In this document: positions 34,684-43,685 of the stretch, piece after piece
How the letters are laid out: the number at the start of each line of letters is the position of its first letter
Position numbering within the stretch: the first letter of the stretch is position 1
Assembly: GCA_051877515.1 (NCBI GenBank)
Contig: JBJEIY010000002.1
Span: forward strand, 114,183 to 178,182
Direction: 5' to 3'
Source: XBB1006 sp051877515
GTDB taxonomy: Bacteria; Bacillota; Clostridia; Lachnospirales; Lachnospiraceae
DNA length: 64,000 nucleotides
Position numbers and translations under genes: made by a program
The notes under the pieces: generated by a model
What the model saw: only the letters and a program-made list of their open reading frames with translations
What the model was told of the DNA's origin: nothing
Database searches by the model: none

Positions 34684-35276
34684 GCTTCCATCTCGTCCTG
34701 AATAAGATCTTCTGATTCCTTCATAGCTTCCAGTGTCATGGTAAGCAGTTTCTCCAGTTCCCATCCCAGCTGCTGTGCGCCACGCTCGATCACTTCTCTG
34801 GAACAGCCTGCCGCAAAACCTTTGCTCTTATATTTTTTCTTTAAAGACTTTAATTCCATATCTTTGGTGCTCTTGGAAGGCCGCATCAGAGCCGCTGCCC
34901 ATATAAGACCGGTCAATTCATCTGCTGCGAAAAGCACTTTTTCCATCTCGTGCTCCGGTGCAACATCCAGAGTTGTGCCACATTCTACCGTTATACCATA
35001 TCCATGAGATACCACGGCATGGATCACATCTTCCGAAACTCCGCCATCCCGCAGAAGTTCCGGTGCCCGTAAACAATGTTCTTCCGGATATAATTCAAAA
35101 TCAATATCGTGTAACAGTCCTACAACACCCCAATAATCAGCGTCCTCGCCATAACCCAGTTCCCTGGCATACCATTTCATAACTGCCTCCACCGTCAGGG
35201 CATGTTGGATATGAAAAGGATCCTGATTGTATTTTTTTAGTAATTCCAGTGCTTTTTCTCTTATAATCGTTTCCAT
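34680..35276 (-). CDS. HD-domain hydrolase
   Basis: A 198-residue metal-dependent phosphohydrolase of the HD superfamily. The metal-binding His and His-Asp are seen in HALTVEAVMKWYAREL and VVGLLHDIDFELYPEEH, with a later HAVVSHGYG and ADELTGLIWAAAL. Proteins of this type are often annotated as hydrolases without a known substrate; nucleotides are usual. The start ATG 35276 follows AAGGAGGAG. It is translationally coupled to the alkyl-repair gene, which may suggest a nucleic-acid-related role. Confidence 0.88.
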   Translation of the reverse strand: METIIREKALELLKKYNQDPFHIQHALTVEAVMKWYARELGYGEDADYWGVVGLLHDIDFELYPEEHCLRAPELLRDGGVSEDVIHAVVSHGYGITVECGTTLDVAPEHEMEKVLFAADELTGLIWAAALMRPSKSTKDMELKSLKKKYKSKGFAAGCSREVIERGAQQLGWELEKLLTMTLEAMKESEDLIQDEMEA

Positions 35277-35333
35277 TGGTTCTCCTCCTTATAGGCGGTT
35301 TCCGGTATGCTTCTTTTCCCGCCGTAGTTTAAA

Positions 35334-35361
35334 AAGCGCAGCAACTGATGTCGCTGCGCTT
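35334..35361 (-). terminator. Intrinsic terminator after the chemoreceptor gene
   Basis: 9-bp stem AAGCGCAGC / GCTGCGCTT with a 10-nt loop, followed by T on the minus strand. It begins 12 bp after the stop codon. Confidence 0.88.
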
Positions 35362-35372
35362 CCAGTTTTTGC

Positions 35373-37163
35373 TTAATTTAATTTGAACCTTCCCACTTCT
35401 TCATTCAGCTGATTTGCAATATCTTTATTTGACTCAGCCGCCTGTTCAATTCCTCCGGCCGATTCGCTTAACTCTGCTGCCATCTTGGTAACATTGGTAA
35501 CTCCGTTTGCACTTTCTTCTACTGCAATGTTAACAGAGGAAACAGTCTCCTGGATATTTCCGGCTTCTTTCTCCAACCAGTTGCTGGCAGTTACAAACTC
35601 ATCCATTCGCTTGCCCATCTTGTCTGCGTCATCCCGGTATTCTTCACTCAGCTGTGACAACTGCTCGAATCCGTCCATGGCTGTTTCATTTAAGAATGTC
35701 AGCATCTTCTCGGATTCTCCCGCCAGCTGTGTTACAGCATCCACAACCTCTTCGCTGACCTGTTTGATCTTCGTTGCCGCATCAGCGGATTCTGTCGCCA
35801 GTTTTCCGATCTCTCCTGCAACTACAGCGAAGCCCTTTCCTGCTTCTCCGGCACGTGCTGCTTCAATGGATGCATTCAGCGCCAACAGGTTGGTACTTTC
35901 CGTAATGCTTAAAATGGATTCTGTCAGCACGCTGATCTGTTCCACTGCTTTTGATTTCTCAATTCTCTCGTTAATACGAAGCGCCATTTTGTCCGCTTCT
36001 TCTCTGGTAGCTGTCTTTCTCTCTTTTGACCGGCCGTTGATCTCATCTGCCTTTGAAATGATCTCTACCACTTCAGACTGACCAACTTTCGCCTGCTCTG
36101 TAATTCTTCCAACTGCGCCGTACATATTATCCACTGCACCTGTGATCTGCATTAAAGATGCACTGGTTTCCTGCATTGCGGCAGTCATTTCTTCCATGGT
36201 GGCGGAAACCTCGGAAATACTTGTTTTTGCAACCTCCACGCTGGAGGCCACGTTTTGTGTCATGTTTTCCAGTCTGTTGGAATCATCGGATATATTCAGC
36301 ATTACGCTGCGTATGTATTTTAATAGCGCATTGACATTTCCTGCAATTAACTCAAACTCATCTCCGGTCCTGACATCCAGTTCTTTCGTCAGGTCTCCTT
36401 CGTTATTTACCAGATCATAAATCTTATCATCCACGGAATAGATATTCTTTAAGATTCGCGCGGTAAGAAGGAAAAGAATAATGATGGTTATCAAAGTTCC
36501 TGTCACAACAAAGAACAGGATTTCATTTTTGGATCGGGTAATCTTCTCCTGGATATCTGCCACGTTATAGTCGCAGCATACAACTCCTACTACTTTTCCA
36601 CTGTTATCCATAATGGGTGCGTAAGCCGTTAACAGATAAATACCGCCTTCGTATTCACCAATCTGATCCTTCGCAAGGATCTCACCGCTAAAAGCAGGTT
36701 CCAAATCGCTGTAGGATAATCCGAAATCCTGTCCGATGGCTGCATGCCATTCCGATTCATCGGAATCCACACCGTAATAAACATTGCTTCCGTCTGTATA
36801 CAATGTTGACAGGTATGCAACATCATATCGTTCTCTTGTTTCCTTCAAGCTTTCAAAAACCCGTTGATAGCTTTCGGATGATTCATCCCCATCCGGAACT
36901 GCTGCAACATCTGCCGGATCCAGATAGTCAACCGCAAATCCTGCTGCCATCTTCGCTTCTTTCACAGCCATGGAAACCAGGCTGTCTTTTAATCTGCTGT
37001 AGGTAGACAATCCTAAAAGAACAACACACGCAATCAATATGAATGTTGCCGGAATGCTGATCTGCCAGCGTACCGACAATCTGCGTACTTTCTTTTTTCC
37101 CCTTATCATACTGCCTAATTTACTTCTGGTTTTTTCACTTTTTTTGCTCTTCTTGTTGCCCAT
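35373..37163 (-). CDS. Methyl-accepting chemotaxis protein
   Basis: Membrane chemoreceptor, about 596 residues. Very basic N-terminus, first helix at about 32-52, extracytoplasmic single-Cache-like sensor (about 55-245), second helix (about 250-272), HAMP (NIYSVDDKIYDLVNNEGDLT), then the signalling coiled coil whose tip contains TNLLALNASIEAARAGEAGK. I start at ATG 37163 because AAGGAGAG lies 8 nt upstream; upstream ATGs at 37256 and 37187 lack a site. No CheW, CheA or CheY genes are nearby apart from the cheC-like gene. The ligand is unknown; the Cache fold suggests small metabolites. Confidence 0.92.
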   Translation of the reverse strand: MGNKKSKKSEKTRSKLGSMIRGKKKVRRLSVRWQISIPATFILIACVVLLGLSTYSRLKDSLVSMAVKEAKMAAGFAVDYLDPADVAAVPDGDESSESYQRVFESLKETRERYDVAYLSTLYTDGSNVYYGVDSDESEWHAAIGQDFGLSYSDLEPAFSGEILAKDQIGEYEGGIYLLTAYAPIMDNSGKVVGVVCCDYNVADIQEKITRSKNEILFFVVTGTLITIIILFLLTARILKNIYSVDDKIYDLVNNEGDLTKELDVRTGDEFELIAGNVNALLKYIRSVMLNISDDSNRLENMTQNVASSVEVAKTSISEVSATMEEMTAAMQETSASLMQITGAVDNMYGAVGRITEQAKVGQSEVVEIISKADEINGRSKERKTATREEADKMALRINERIEKSKAVEQISVLTESILSITESTNLLALNASIEAARAGEAGKGFAVVAGEIGKLATESADAATKIKQVSEEVVDAVTQLAGESEKMLTFLNETAMDGFEQLSQLSEEYRDDADKMGKRMDEFVTASNWLEKEAGNIQETVSSVNIAVEESANGVTNVTKMAAELSESAGGIEQAAESNKDIANQLNEEVGRFKLN

Positions 37164-37355
37164 CTTTTTTCTCTCCTTGCATATCATTTTGATTTCTCTT
37201 TCGATACCTAATGGGAAAAATTTTTTGCAAAGCAATAAATATTCCCGCAAGATCAAGGATCTTTTTACTTATTACCTTAAGTATAGCACAATAGTCCCGA
37301 AAAAACAGTACTTAAAGAAATTTTTTCAGTAAAGATGGCTTTCCCTTATTTATAT

Positions 37356-38561
37356 TTATTTATATATATACGATGTAAGGTCTTTTTTTGCAGTATAGGC
37401 AGCTTCCGTGAAACTGCCATCACTGTTTCGGATTATCACATTAATCTGCAGTGTGGACAGATCTATGGTGTCCTCCTCATTTCCGGATGCAGAAACTGCC
37501 ATGATCGCAAACTCCTCTCCATCTTTGATCCAGTTTTCCAGATCTCCGGCTCCTCCATTATAGGTTATGCCTTCTTCCTCAATATACCTGGAACCAAAAT
37601 CGATCCAGCCCTTTTCATCCGGAGTGGCTGTAAACACGGTGTTTTCGTCTCTTACGAAATACTGATCAATGTTATCCATATTGATGGTATCCACAAAAGC
37701 CTGCACCTGTTTATCCGGAAAAGCATCCTCTCCTGCAGTCTCCTGACGGGAAGCATCCTGCTCTGCCTCTTTTTCCAGAGAGTCCAGGTATTCCTGTGCC
37801 GCCTTGTTGTCTGCCTTGGATGCATCTAATGGAAGAGAGAACAGCGCAACCGTACCAGTATAATCTTCCACTTTACTGTATGCGCCACTTTCGGTGTCCA
37901 TTTGAAAGGCTGCTGTCTCATTGCCAAACGAATCTACCACACCCAACTGTACGCCGTATTCAGCAAAAATCTCCAGATTATCGCATTCCACCAGTTCATA
38001 GATCACTCCATCCCGTTCAAACCAGGTCAGGGTTTCATTCATGGTTGCTGCATTGAGTCTATGCACATCTACTCCTCCGATCAGGGGCGCAATACAGAAA
38101 TTCCGGTAGTCCATCGCTGTCCCATCACTTTTGGCAATGGCAAAGGCTGCATAAGAGTGGGCCGATTCCAGATCCGCCCTGGTTTCTTCCGGTACACAAA
38201 GGCTTAAGTTTTTACCGGACACGATACCTAACAACGTGATTTCAAATCCATTGCTTTTCTGGGTTTCGCCGATGGTAATGGCATCCTCACTTTCAAATGC
38301 CCTACTGAGCGCATTATTTTCGGATACCTCCTGTGCCACCTGTGTCGGGGATAAAAGATGATAAGCCGCCACCGCAGTAACACTTCCGGCGGCTATAATT
38401 GTCATGGCGGCAGCCACTGCTGCCCATTTCTTAAATATTGGTTGTTTCACTGTCTGATCCTCCTTTGACCACATTTTCAGAATCCGACAATTCAGTTCCT
38501 CCGGTGGCTCCGTCTGAGGCTCTAGGGTTTCAAACAACATCTGATCTATTTGTTTATCCAT
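37356..38561 (-). CDS. Anti-sigma factor-like membrane protein
   Basis: A 401-residue single-pass protein. The short N-terminal cytoplasmic part (1-48) has an LNCRILKMWSKED-type helix that would bind the sigma factor. One transmembrane helix lies at about 50-68 (AAVAAAMTIIAAGSVTAVAA), and a large extracellular region follows (about 70-400), resembling DUF4179-type domains. It overlaps the sigma gene by 8 bp (start ATG 38561 within the sigma 3' end), the standard arrangement for an ECF sigma and its anti-sigma. It probably holds the sigma factor inactive until an envelope signal arrives. The signal is unknown. Confidence 0.82.
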   Translation of the reverse strand: MDKQIDQMLFETLEPQTEPPEELNCRILKMWSKEDQTVKQPIFKKWAAVAAAMTIIAAGSVTAVAAYHLLSPTQVAQEVSENNALSRAFESEDAITIGETQKSNGFEITLLGIVSGKNLSLCVPEETRADLESAHSYAAFAIAKSDGTAMDYRNFCIAPLIGGVDVHRLNAATMNETLTWFERDGVIYELVECDNLEIFAEYGVQLGVVDSFGNETAAFQMDTESGAYSKVEDYTGTVALFSLPLDASKADNKAAQEYLDSLEKEAEQDASRQETAGEDAFPDKQVQAFVDTINMDNIDQYFVRDENTVFTATPDEKGWIDFGSRYIEEEGITYNGGAGDLENWIKDGEEFAIMAVSASGNEEDTIDLSTLQINVIIRNSDGSFTEAAYTAKKDLTSYIYK

Positions 38562-39078
38562 TGATATACTCCTCCAATTCCTTTTCCAGATACTTTCTCG
38601 CGGTGCTTAACCTGCTTTTCACCGTTCCCTGAGGGATATGTACAATTTGCGCGATCTGCGCAACGGTCATTTCCTCCATGTAAAAAAGCAAAACAGGAAC
38701 ACGCAACTTATCGTCTAACTTGTCTATGGCTGTCCTTACCGCAATGCTCCTTTCCCGCTTCAGGTATTCTGATAAACCATCTGCCTGTTCTTCCGAAACC
38801 TTCTCCGTTGTATCCTCCCAAAGTTCCTGCTGCGGTGCAATCCTGTTTCTCCAGGCATATTTTCGCTTCTGATTTTTCCACAGATGGATTGATACGGAAA
38901 GAAGGTAGCTTTTCACATTCTGACCAGTTTCAATTTTTCTTACATTTCTGCATGCAGTCAGCCAGGTTTCCTGATAAAGATCTTCTGCCAGCTCCCTGTT
39001 TTGTGTCATCTGCATGCAAAATGAATAAATATCTTTTCCCAATAGAGCGATGAACTGCTCCAGTTCCTGAATTGTCAT
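38554..39078 (-). CDS. ECF RNA polymerase sigma factor
   Basis: About 174 residues, a two-domain sigma-70 family factor. Region 2 contains RELAEDLYQETWLTACRNVR; region 4 contains EEMTVAQIAQIVHIPQGTVK with the promoter -35 helix-turn-helix. I chose ATG 39078 (MTIQELEQF), which follows AGGTGA at 6 nt, over 39093. It is co-transcribed and translationally coupled with an anti-sigma gene. A polysaccharide-acylation operon lies upstream in the same direction, behind a terminator, and could be a target, but no promoter match was established. Confidence 0.93.
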   Translation of the reverse strand: MTIQELEQFIALLGKDIYSFCMQMTQNRELAEDLYQETWLTACRNVRKIETGQNVKSYLLSVSIHLWKNQKRKYAWRNRIAPQQELWEDTTEKVSEEQADGLSEYLKRERSIAVRTAIDKLDDKLRVPVLLFYMEEMTVAQIAQIVHIPQGTVKSRLSTARKYLEKELEEYING

Positions 39079-39210
39079 AGTTTCACCTGTCACACATGTG
39101 TATTTTCAAAGGATTGGAATATCCCGTTTTATCCTTTCATCCTTATATAGTAATAACTTTTCCGGTGGTTCAATTATATTTCAAATTGATTAATCAACCA
39201 TTTTCGTCAA

Positions 39211-39252
39211 ACAAGATGGGGCTGCAAGCAATCTTTCTTGTCATGAATAAAA
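39211..39252 (+). repeat. Dispersed terminator-adjacent element, copy 4
   Basis: Contains ACAAGATGGGGCTGCAAGCA, then ATCTTTCTTGTCATGAATAA and AA, abutting the terminator of the DHHW gene. The first ten bases ACAAGATGGG are shared with copy 5 (ACAAGATGTG). Confidence 0.6.
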
Positions 39253-39284
39253 GCAGGGCAGCCACCTTATCGTGACCGCCCTGC
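39253..39284 (-). terminator. Terminator after the DHHW/AlgX-like gene
   Basis: GCAGGGC / GCCCTGC stem with an 18-nt loop. On the minus strand it is followed by TTTTATT, which is the end of repeat copy 4. Confidence 0.75.
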
Positions 39285-39292
39285 CGAAAGGC

Positions 39293-40402
39293 CTACTTAA
39301 ATGCTTTTTGACGAAAGATCTGGGTGCTGTACAGATAAAGCACATCTTTTCCTTCCAAATCCATCAGGTTACCAAGAAACTCCGGTGCAACGTAACGGAT
39401 ATCCACCAGGTACACACTCTTATATCCCTCTGCCAGCAGTGGCGCAAGGCTGGAACCAAAGGAATCCCGGAAAATAACCAGTTCCTTGTCCGTGTCTGCA
39501 TTCGGGTTATCAATCCGAAGCAACGCCTTTGTACCGGACAGGAAAACATTGTAACCGTCCTCACTTTGAAACTGTTCCTTGTCATAGATTCCGCCGGTTT
39601 TTCCGGTTTCGTAATCATACACCGTACAGGCATCCAGAATATCGTTGGTCAGGTAAACCAACGTGTCCGGTTGGGGATACAGGGCACTTTGGCTGTAATA
39701 AACACCTTCAAATCCCTCCAGCCGGTGTTCCGTGTACTCTCCCGAAAGACGGTCAGAAGATCCCATCTTCGTTGCCAGTTTGTCCACAACCGGTCCCAGT
39801 CTGTCCTGACTCCAATGGGTGTCCGTCCGGTAATAGTCGGTCAACTTCAAGCAATCAAACAGGTCAATATAAGTCATACCCGGCAGACTCTCCCTGACTT
39901 TTTCCACGAAAGCTCCATAATCCGGTAAAGGATACCCATACTCCCGTGCAAAAAAGTAATTCTTATCCGGAACAATGGCAACGTAGGATCTTCCGCCGTT
40001 GCCCTCCACATACTCGTCGTAGATATATTCCAGTCTGCCCAGGGAATACTCCACCAGACCTTCGTTGAACTCCGGTTCTATTTTAGCAATGTAGCCATCT
40101 TCCACAGCCATGCCATTGTTTTCTTTCAGACGCAGTACATCTAACTGAAAATGAGCTTTCACGCTTCGGAAGAATTCCCGAAAGGGGAACTGATCCAGTG
40201 TATATTCTTCAAATTCATCCATCACGGTTTTATCCCTTAGACCCGTCCAGGTGATTTCCCCGGGAAACTGGGCCAGCTGTCTGCGCTCACTTTCAGAATG
40301 AGTCACCGGGTGAAAGTAAGCCATCGTACAAAGCACCGCCATAAGCAGCATCCATAGTACGACAATCACCGTAACCATGATATTTTTTCTGTTCTGATGC
40401 AT
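39293..40402 (-). CDS. DHHW/AlgX-like polysaccharide O-acetylation protein
   Basis: A 369-residue protein with an N-terminal membrane anchor (about 8-29) and an extracellular SGNH-like domain. The family motif appears as YYRTDTHWS near residue 195, and the earlier nucleophile region is near residue 145 (VAIVPDKNYFF). Such proteins complete acetyl transfer onto surface polysaccharide after an MBOAT protein moves the acyl group across the membrane. The gene follows the MBOAT gene by 23 bp and a lipoprotein gene lies further upstream. The polymer being modified is unknown. ATG 40402 has GAGGTGATG. Confidence 0.88.
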   Translation of the reverse strand: MHQNRKNIMVTVIVVLWMLLMAVLCTMAYFHPVTHSESERRQLAQFPGEITWTGLRDKTVMDEFEEYTLDQFPFREFFRSVKAHFQLDVLRLKENNGMAVEDGYIAKIEPEFNEGLVEYSLGRLEYIYDEYVEGNGGRSYVAIVPDKNYFFAREYGYPLPDYGAFVEKVRESLPGMTYIDLFDCLKLTDYYRTDTHWSQDRLGPVVDKLATKMGSSDRLSGEYTEHRLEGFEGVYYSQSALYPQPDTLVYLTNDILDACTVYDYETGKTGGIYDKEQFQSEDGYNVFLSGTKALLRIDNPNADTDKELVIFRDSFGSSLAPLLAEGYKSVYLVDIRYVAPEFLGNLMDLEGKDVLYLYSTQIFRQKAFK

Positions 40403-40425
40403 CGTTCATCACCTCATCTACAGAA

Positions 40426-41829
40426 TCAAAAGCGGAAATACAAAAACGGGCTAAAGGAGCCGTCCACCAGATACGCCGTAACAAGCAACAGGACCGCCAC
40501 ATAAAACACCGGCTCCAACACCGTCAAAGAAAAACCGGCAAACTTGTTTTCCTTTAACTTCTCCACAACATTCTTGGGTATTGGTGTTGCTCCGACTATG
40601 GAAACAGCAAGCAGCACGAAATAGCTGCTAAAATAATAACCTGTTTCCTGTGTCCAGAAAGGAATCCCGCCCATGCCAAATAATCCGCCAAGATCCTGTA
40701 TTGCACCGGCCAATCCCTCTGCACGAAACAGTACGAAGCTTACCATCACTGCCAGGATAACATACAGATGGGAAAACAGGACCGGGATCCTGGCCAGCAA
40801 CCTTTTTAGCCATAATTTTTCCATGATTAAAAAAAGCGCAAAATACAATCCCCACAAGACAAAGGTCCAGTCTGCCCCATGCCACAGTCCGGTCAAAAGC
40901 CACACCAGAAGTACGTTAAACAGCCAGTGCAAAAGTGCTACCCGGTTTCCTCCAAGCGGAATGTAGACATAATCCCGAAACCAGGTACCTAAGGTAATGT
41001 GCCATCTGCGCCAAAACTCAGTGATACTTCCGGAAATAAAAGGGTACCGGAAATTCTCCGGAAAATGGAATCCAAAGATCCTTCCCAGGCCAATGGCCAT
41101 ATCCGAATAACCTGAAAAATCAAAATACAACTGCAGGGAAACTGCCAGGGCATACAGCCAGCAGCCTGCTATGGACTGTCCCTTCATGGTGTGCAGACAA
41201 TCCGCCAGCATCCCCAACAGATCTGCCAGTAACACCTTTTTGGCCAGCCCCGTCAGAAAACGCTGAATCCCGTATGCTGCATTGTCCCAGGAGTGCGTCC
41301 GGTGGGCCAGTTCTCCTTCCACAGCACGGTAGCGCACAATGGGTCCTGCGATCAACTGCGTGAACAGTGTCACATAGGTGGCAAAGGATATGAAGTTTTT
41401 CTGTGCCTCCGTCTCACCCCGATAAACATCGATGGTGTAACTGATCGTCTGAAAAGTATAGAAACTGATTCCAATCGGCAATGCCAGTCCAAGAAGCTTT
41501 TTATCTGCATTTGTTATGGCATTAAGATTGGAAATAAGAAAATCCGAATACTTAAAAAATCCCAATACACCAATACTTGAGACCACCGAAGTCAGGAGGA
41601 ACACCTTACTCCATCCGGTTCCCCGAAACTTCCGGATCAGCAGCCCATGAAGGTAGGCCGAAACAGTGACCCCGACCATGAGCAATGTATAGACCGGTTC
41701 CCCGTAAAAATAAAATACCAGGCTGGAAAGTAACAGGATCAGATTCCTGTATCGAAACGGGACCAGAAAATACGCGATCAGTACAACCGGCAGAAAATAG
41801 TATAAAAAAACGATACTTGAAAAAACCAG
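40426..41829 (-). CDS. MBOAT family O-acyltransferase (AlgI/DltB-like), apparent CTG start
   Basis: Membrane-bound O-acyltransferase that moves acyl groups across the membrane, about 467 residues with roughly ten helices. The catalytic His lies in LTGLWHGADWTFVLWG, and FYTFQTISYTIDVYRGE also matches the family. The first ATG in frame (41685) falls about 48 residues inside the conserved N-terminus. Reading upstream in frame gives LVFSSIVFLYYFLPVV, and the family normally begins M-V-F-S-S. A CTG at 41829-41827 takes the Met position, with AGAGG 7 nt upstream, and no ATG, GTG or TTG is available. An ATT start at 41835 is the alternative. It lies between the lipoprotein gene and the DHHW gene. 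Confidence 0.85.
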   Translation of the reverse strand: MVFSSIVFLYYFLPVVLIAYFLVPFRYRNLILLLSSLVFYFYGEPVYTLLMVGVTVSAYLHGLLIRKFRGTGWSKVFLLTSVVSSIGVLGFFKYSDFLISNLNAITNADKKLLGLALPIGISFYTFQTISYTIDVYRGETEAQKNFISFATYVTLFTQLIAGPIVRYRAVEGELAHRTHSWDNAAYGIQRFLTGLAKKVLLADLLGMLADCLHTMKGQSIAGCWLYALAVSLQLYFDFSGYSDMAIGLGRIFGFHFPENFRYPFISGSITEFWRRWHITLGTWFRDYVYIPLGGNRVALLHWLFNVLLVWLLTGLWHGADWTFVLWGLYFALFLIMEKLWLKRLLARIPVLFSHLYVILAVMVSFVLFRAEGLAGAIQDLGGLFGMGGIPFWTQETGYYFSSYFVLLAVSIVGATPIPKNVVEKLKENKFAGFSLTVLEPVFYVAVLLLVTAYLVDGSFSPFLYFRF

Positions 41830-41860
41830 AGGAATCCCTCTCCTTTCTATGAGGCAATAC

Positions 41861-42697
41861 CTAGTCTGTGCCGGATGGACACATCACAAAGAATACCTTG
41901 TCATCCACAGCGCCGACTGCCGTCTGTTCTGCCTCCACGCAGACATTCCAGCGTGGGTTGCAGTTTTTCTTTAAGGACTTTACGAAGTCAGACGCATCAG
42001 TATCTTCCGAAAGATCAAATACATAACCAATAAAGGCAATGGACCCTATCATCGGCATAAAGACCGCTGCCTTATCATAACCTGTGATCCGGTATTCATC
42101 AAATCCGGCATAGTATTCCGTTCCGGGTTCCACAGCAGCAGCTGCTCCTTTAAACTGGATCGCCGGATTGGTAACAAGTGTGTTGGCCAACTCTTCCATG
42201 GAGATCTTCGGATCATCCTCCAGTGTGGTTTTAAAAGCAGACCATAGCTTTGCCCCCATGGTACCTTTTGCCGCAGAAGGCGAGATGATCACCGGAGTGT
42301 CCTGCTTATCCTTTTCATCCTTGTCCGTTTTTTTCTTATCGGAGGTCTTCTGTGTATTGTTACTCTTGTTGGAAGAAGTTTTTTTCTTTTTCGTTGTGCT
42401 GCCGGATACTTTTTTCTCCTTGGTACTGCCGGTCTTTATGACAGAATCTGTCTGTCCGTCTCCTTTTTCACCATCCGCATCCGTCCGGCTTTCTCCGGAT
42501 GGAAGCAATTCGTCTTCTTCCTGCTCACCATTCTCTTCTTTGGCGGTCAGCGTATTACCCTCACCATTATCTCCTACAGCTGTCTGAGTGCTGTCTGTAT
42601 TTCCACTGGCAGAACTTCCCGTTCCTTTGGAACTGCCACAGGCAGTGGTTGACAGGATCAGCATTCCTGTTAAAAGCAGTACGGCCATTCTTTTCAT
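41861..42697 (-). CDS. Lipoprotein of a surface-acylation operon
   Basis: I do not recognise the family. About 278 residues. Signal peptide with lipobox LSTTAC; then a long low-complexity linker (about 25-125) rich in Ser, Thr, Lys, Glu and Gly; then a folded domain (about 130-278) with EPGTEYYAGFDEYRITGYDK and a C-terminal CVEAEQTAVGAVDDKVFFVM. This resembles small sensor or adaptor domains on long stalks that span the cell wall. It lies 25-31 bp upstream of the MBOAT gene, so it probably forms part of the acylation complex. The start ATG 42697 has GGAGTGG. Confidence 0.8.
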   Translation of the reverse strand: MKRMAVLLLTGMLILSTTACGSSKGTGSSASGNTDSTQTAVGDNGEGNTLTAKEENGEQEEDELLPSGESRTDADGEKGDGQTDSVIKTGSTKEKKVSGSTTKKKKTSSNKSNNTQKTSDKKKTDKDEKDKQDTPVIISPSAAKGTMGAKLWSAFKTTLEDDPKISMEELANTLVTNPAIQFKGAAAAVEPGTEYYAGFDEYRITGYDKAAVFMPMIGSIAFIGYVFDLSEDTDASDFVKSLKKNCNPRWNVCVEAEQTAVGAVDDKVFFVMCPSGTD

Positions 42698-42850
42698 ATG
42701 ATTTCCACTCCTAAACATAAAATTAGGGCCTAAACACCGGTTTTGATTCTATTCGCCACATGTGCTTTGTCCTCTTCTATCTGGAGTATAGCAAAAACAC
42801 TCCCGTATGTCTACACCATATTCCCCCTGCCCTGTTCTCTTTGGGCGCGG

Positions 42851-42890
42851 ACAAGATGTGTCTGCAGGCAGCCTCACTTATTACAAAAAA
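42851..42890 (+). repeat. Dispersed terminator-adjacent element, copy 5
   Basis: Contains ACAAGATGTGTCTGCAGGCA, then GCCTCACTTATTACAAAAAA, abutting the livF terminator stem. Confidence 0.55.
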
Positions 42891-42892
42891 AA

Positions 42893-42916
42893 CGGACGGT
42901 CCCACAGGACTGCCCG
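42893..42916 (-). terminator. Intrinsic terminator after livF
   Basis: 10-bp stem CGGACGGTCC / GGACTGCCCG (minus strand: one mismatch and one G-T pair) with a 4-nt loop, followed on the minus strand by eight T. Confidence 0.85.
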
Positions 42917-42962
42917 CTTACTCTTTTTAAACTCAGATACTATTTTCTGTCAACTTTCAAAA

Positions 42963-43673
42963 CTACTCGCCCAGGTATGCTTTCTTAACGGATTCATCCT
43001 CAAGTAAATCCTGTGCGCTTCCGGAAAGTACGATCTTTCCGGTTTCCAGTACATAACCGCGGTCTGCAATGGACAATGCCTTTTTTGCATTCTGTTCCAC
43101 CAAAAGCACGGTTGTTCCACTGGCAGAGATTTTCTTAATGATATCAAAAATCTCTGCAACAAAGATCGGTGACAGACCCATGGACGGCTCATCCATCAGC
43201 ATGATCCTCGGCTTAGACATTAACGCACGGCCCATGGCCAACATCTGCTGCTCACCACCGCTTAAGGTTCCTGCCATCTGCTCTTTACGTTCTTCCAGTC
43301 TTGGGAAACGCTGATATACTTTCTGAAGAGTCTCATTGATCTCGTCTTTATCTTTTCTGGTAAATGCACCCAGTCTCAGGTTATCTAAAACGGAAAGCTG
43401 GGCAAATACCCGTCTTCCCTCCGGCACATGCGCCATTCCCATAGGAACGATCTTATGTCCCGGAACCCTGGTAATATCTACTCCGTCATAGGTGATCTTT
43501 CCCTGCTTGGCAGGGATCATTCCTGTGATGGTCTGAAGAGTAGTTGTTTTGCCGGCACCGTTGGCTCCGATCAATGCAATTACTTCCCCTTCATTTACTT
43601 CAAAGGAAATGCCCTTGATAGCCTGGATCATGCCATAAGATACTTCTAAATCTTTTACTTCAAGCAATGCCAT
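42963..43673 (-). CDS. livF: LivF, branched-chain amino acid ABC transporter ATPase
   Basis: Cytoplasmic ATPase, 236 residues. Walker A GANGAGKTTTLQ, signature TLSGGEQQMLAMGRALM, Walker B IMLMDEPSMGLSP, and H-loop-equivalent VLLVEQNAKKA. These match LivF rather than LivG. It works with LivG, LivH, LivM and a binding protein to import leucine, isoleucine and valine. It is last in the operon, followed by a strong terminator. The start ATG 43673 has AGGAGG. Confidence 0.94.
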   Translation of the reverse strand: MALLEVKDLEVSYGMIQAIKGISFEVNEGEVIALIGANGAGKTTTLQTITGMIPAKQGKITYDGVDITRVPGHKIVPMGMAHVPEGRRVFAQLSVLDNLRLGAFTRKDKDEINETLQKVYQRFPRLEERKEQMAGTLSGGEQQMLAMGRALMSKPRIMLMDEPSMGLSPIFVAEIFDIIKKISASGTTVLLVEQNAKKALSIADRGYVLETGKIVLSGSAQDLLEDESVKKAYLGE

Positions 43674-43685
43674 TCTTATGTCCTC

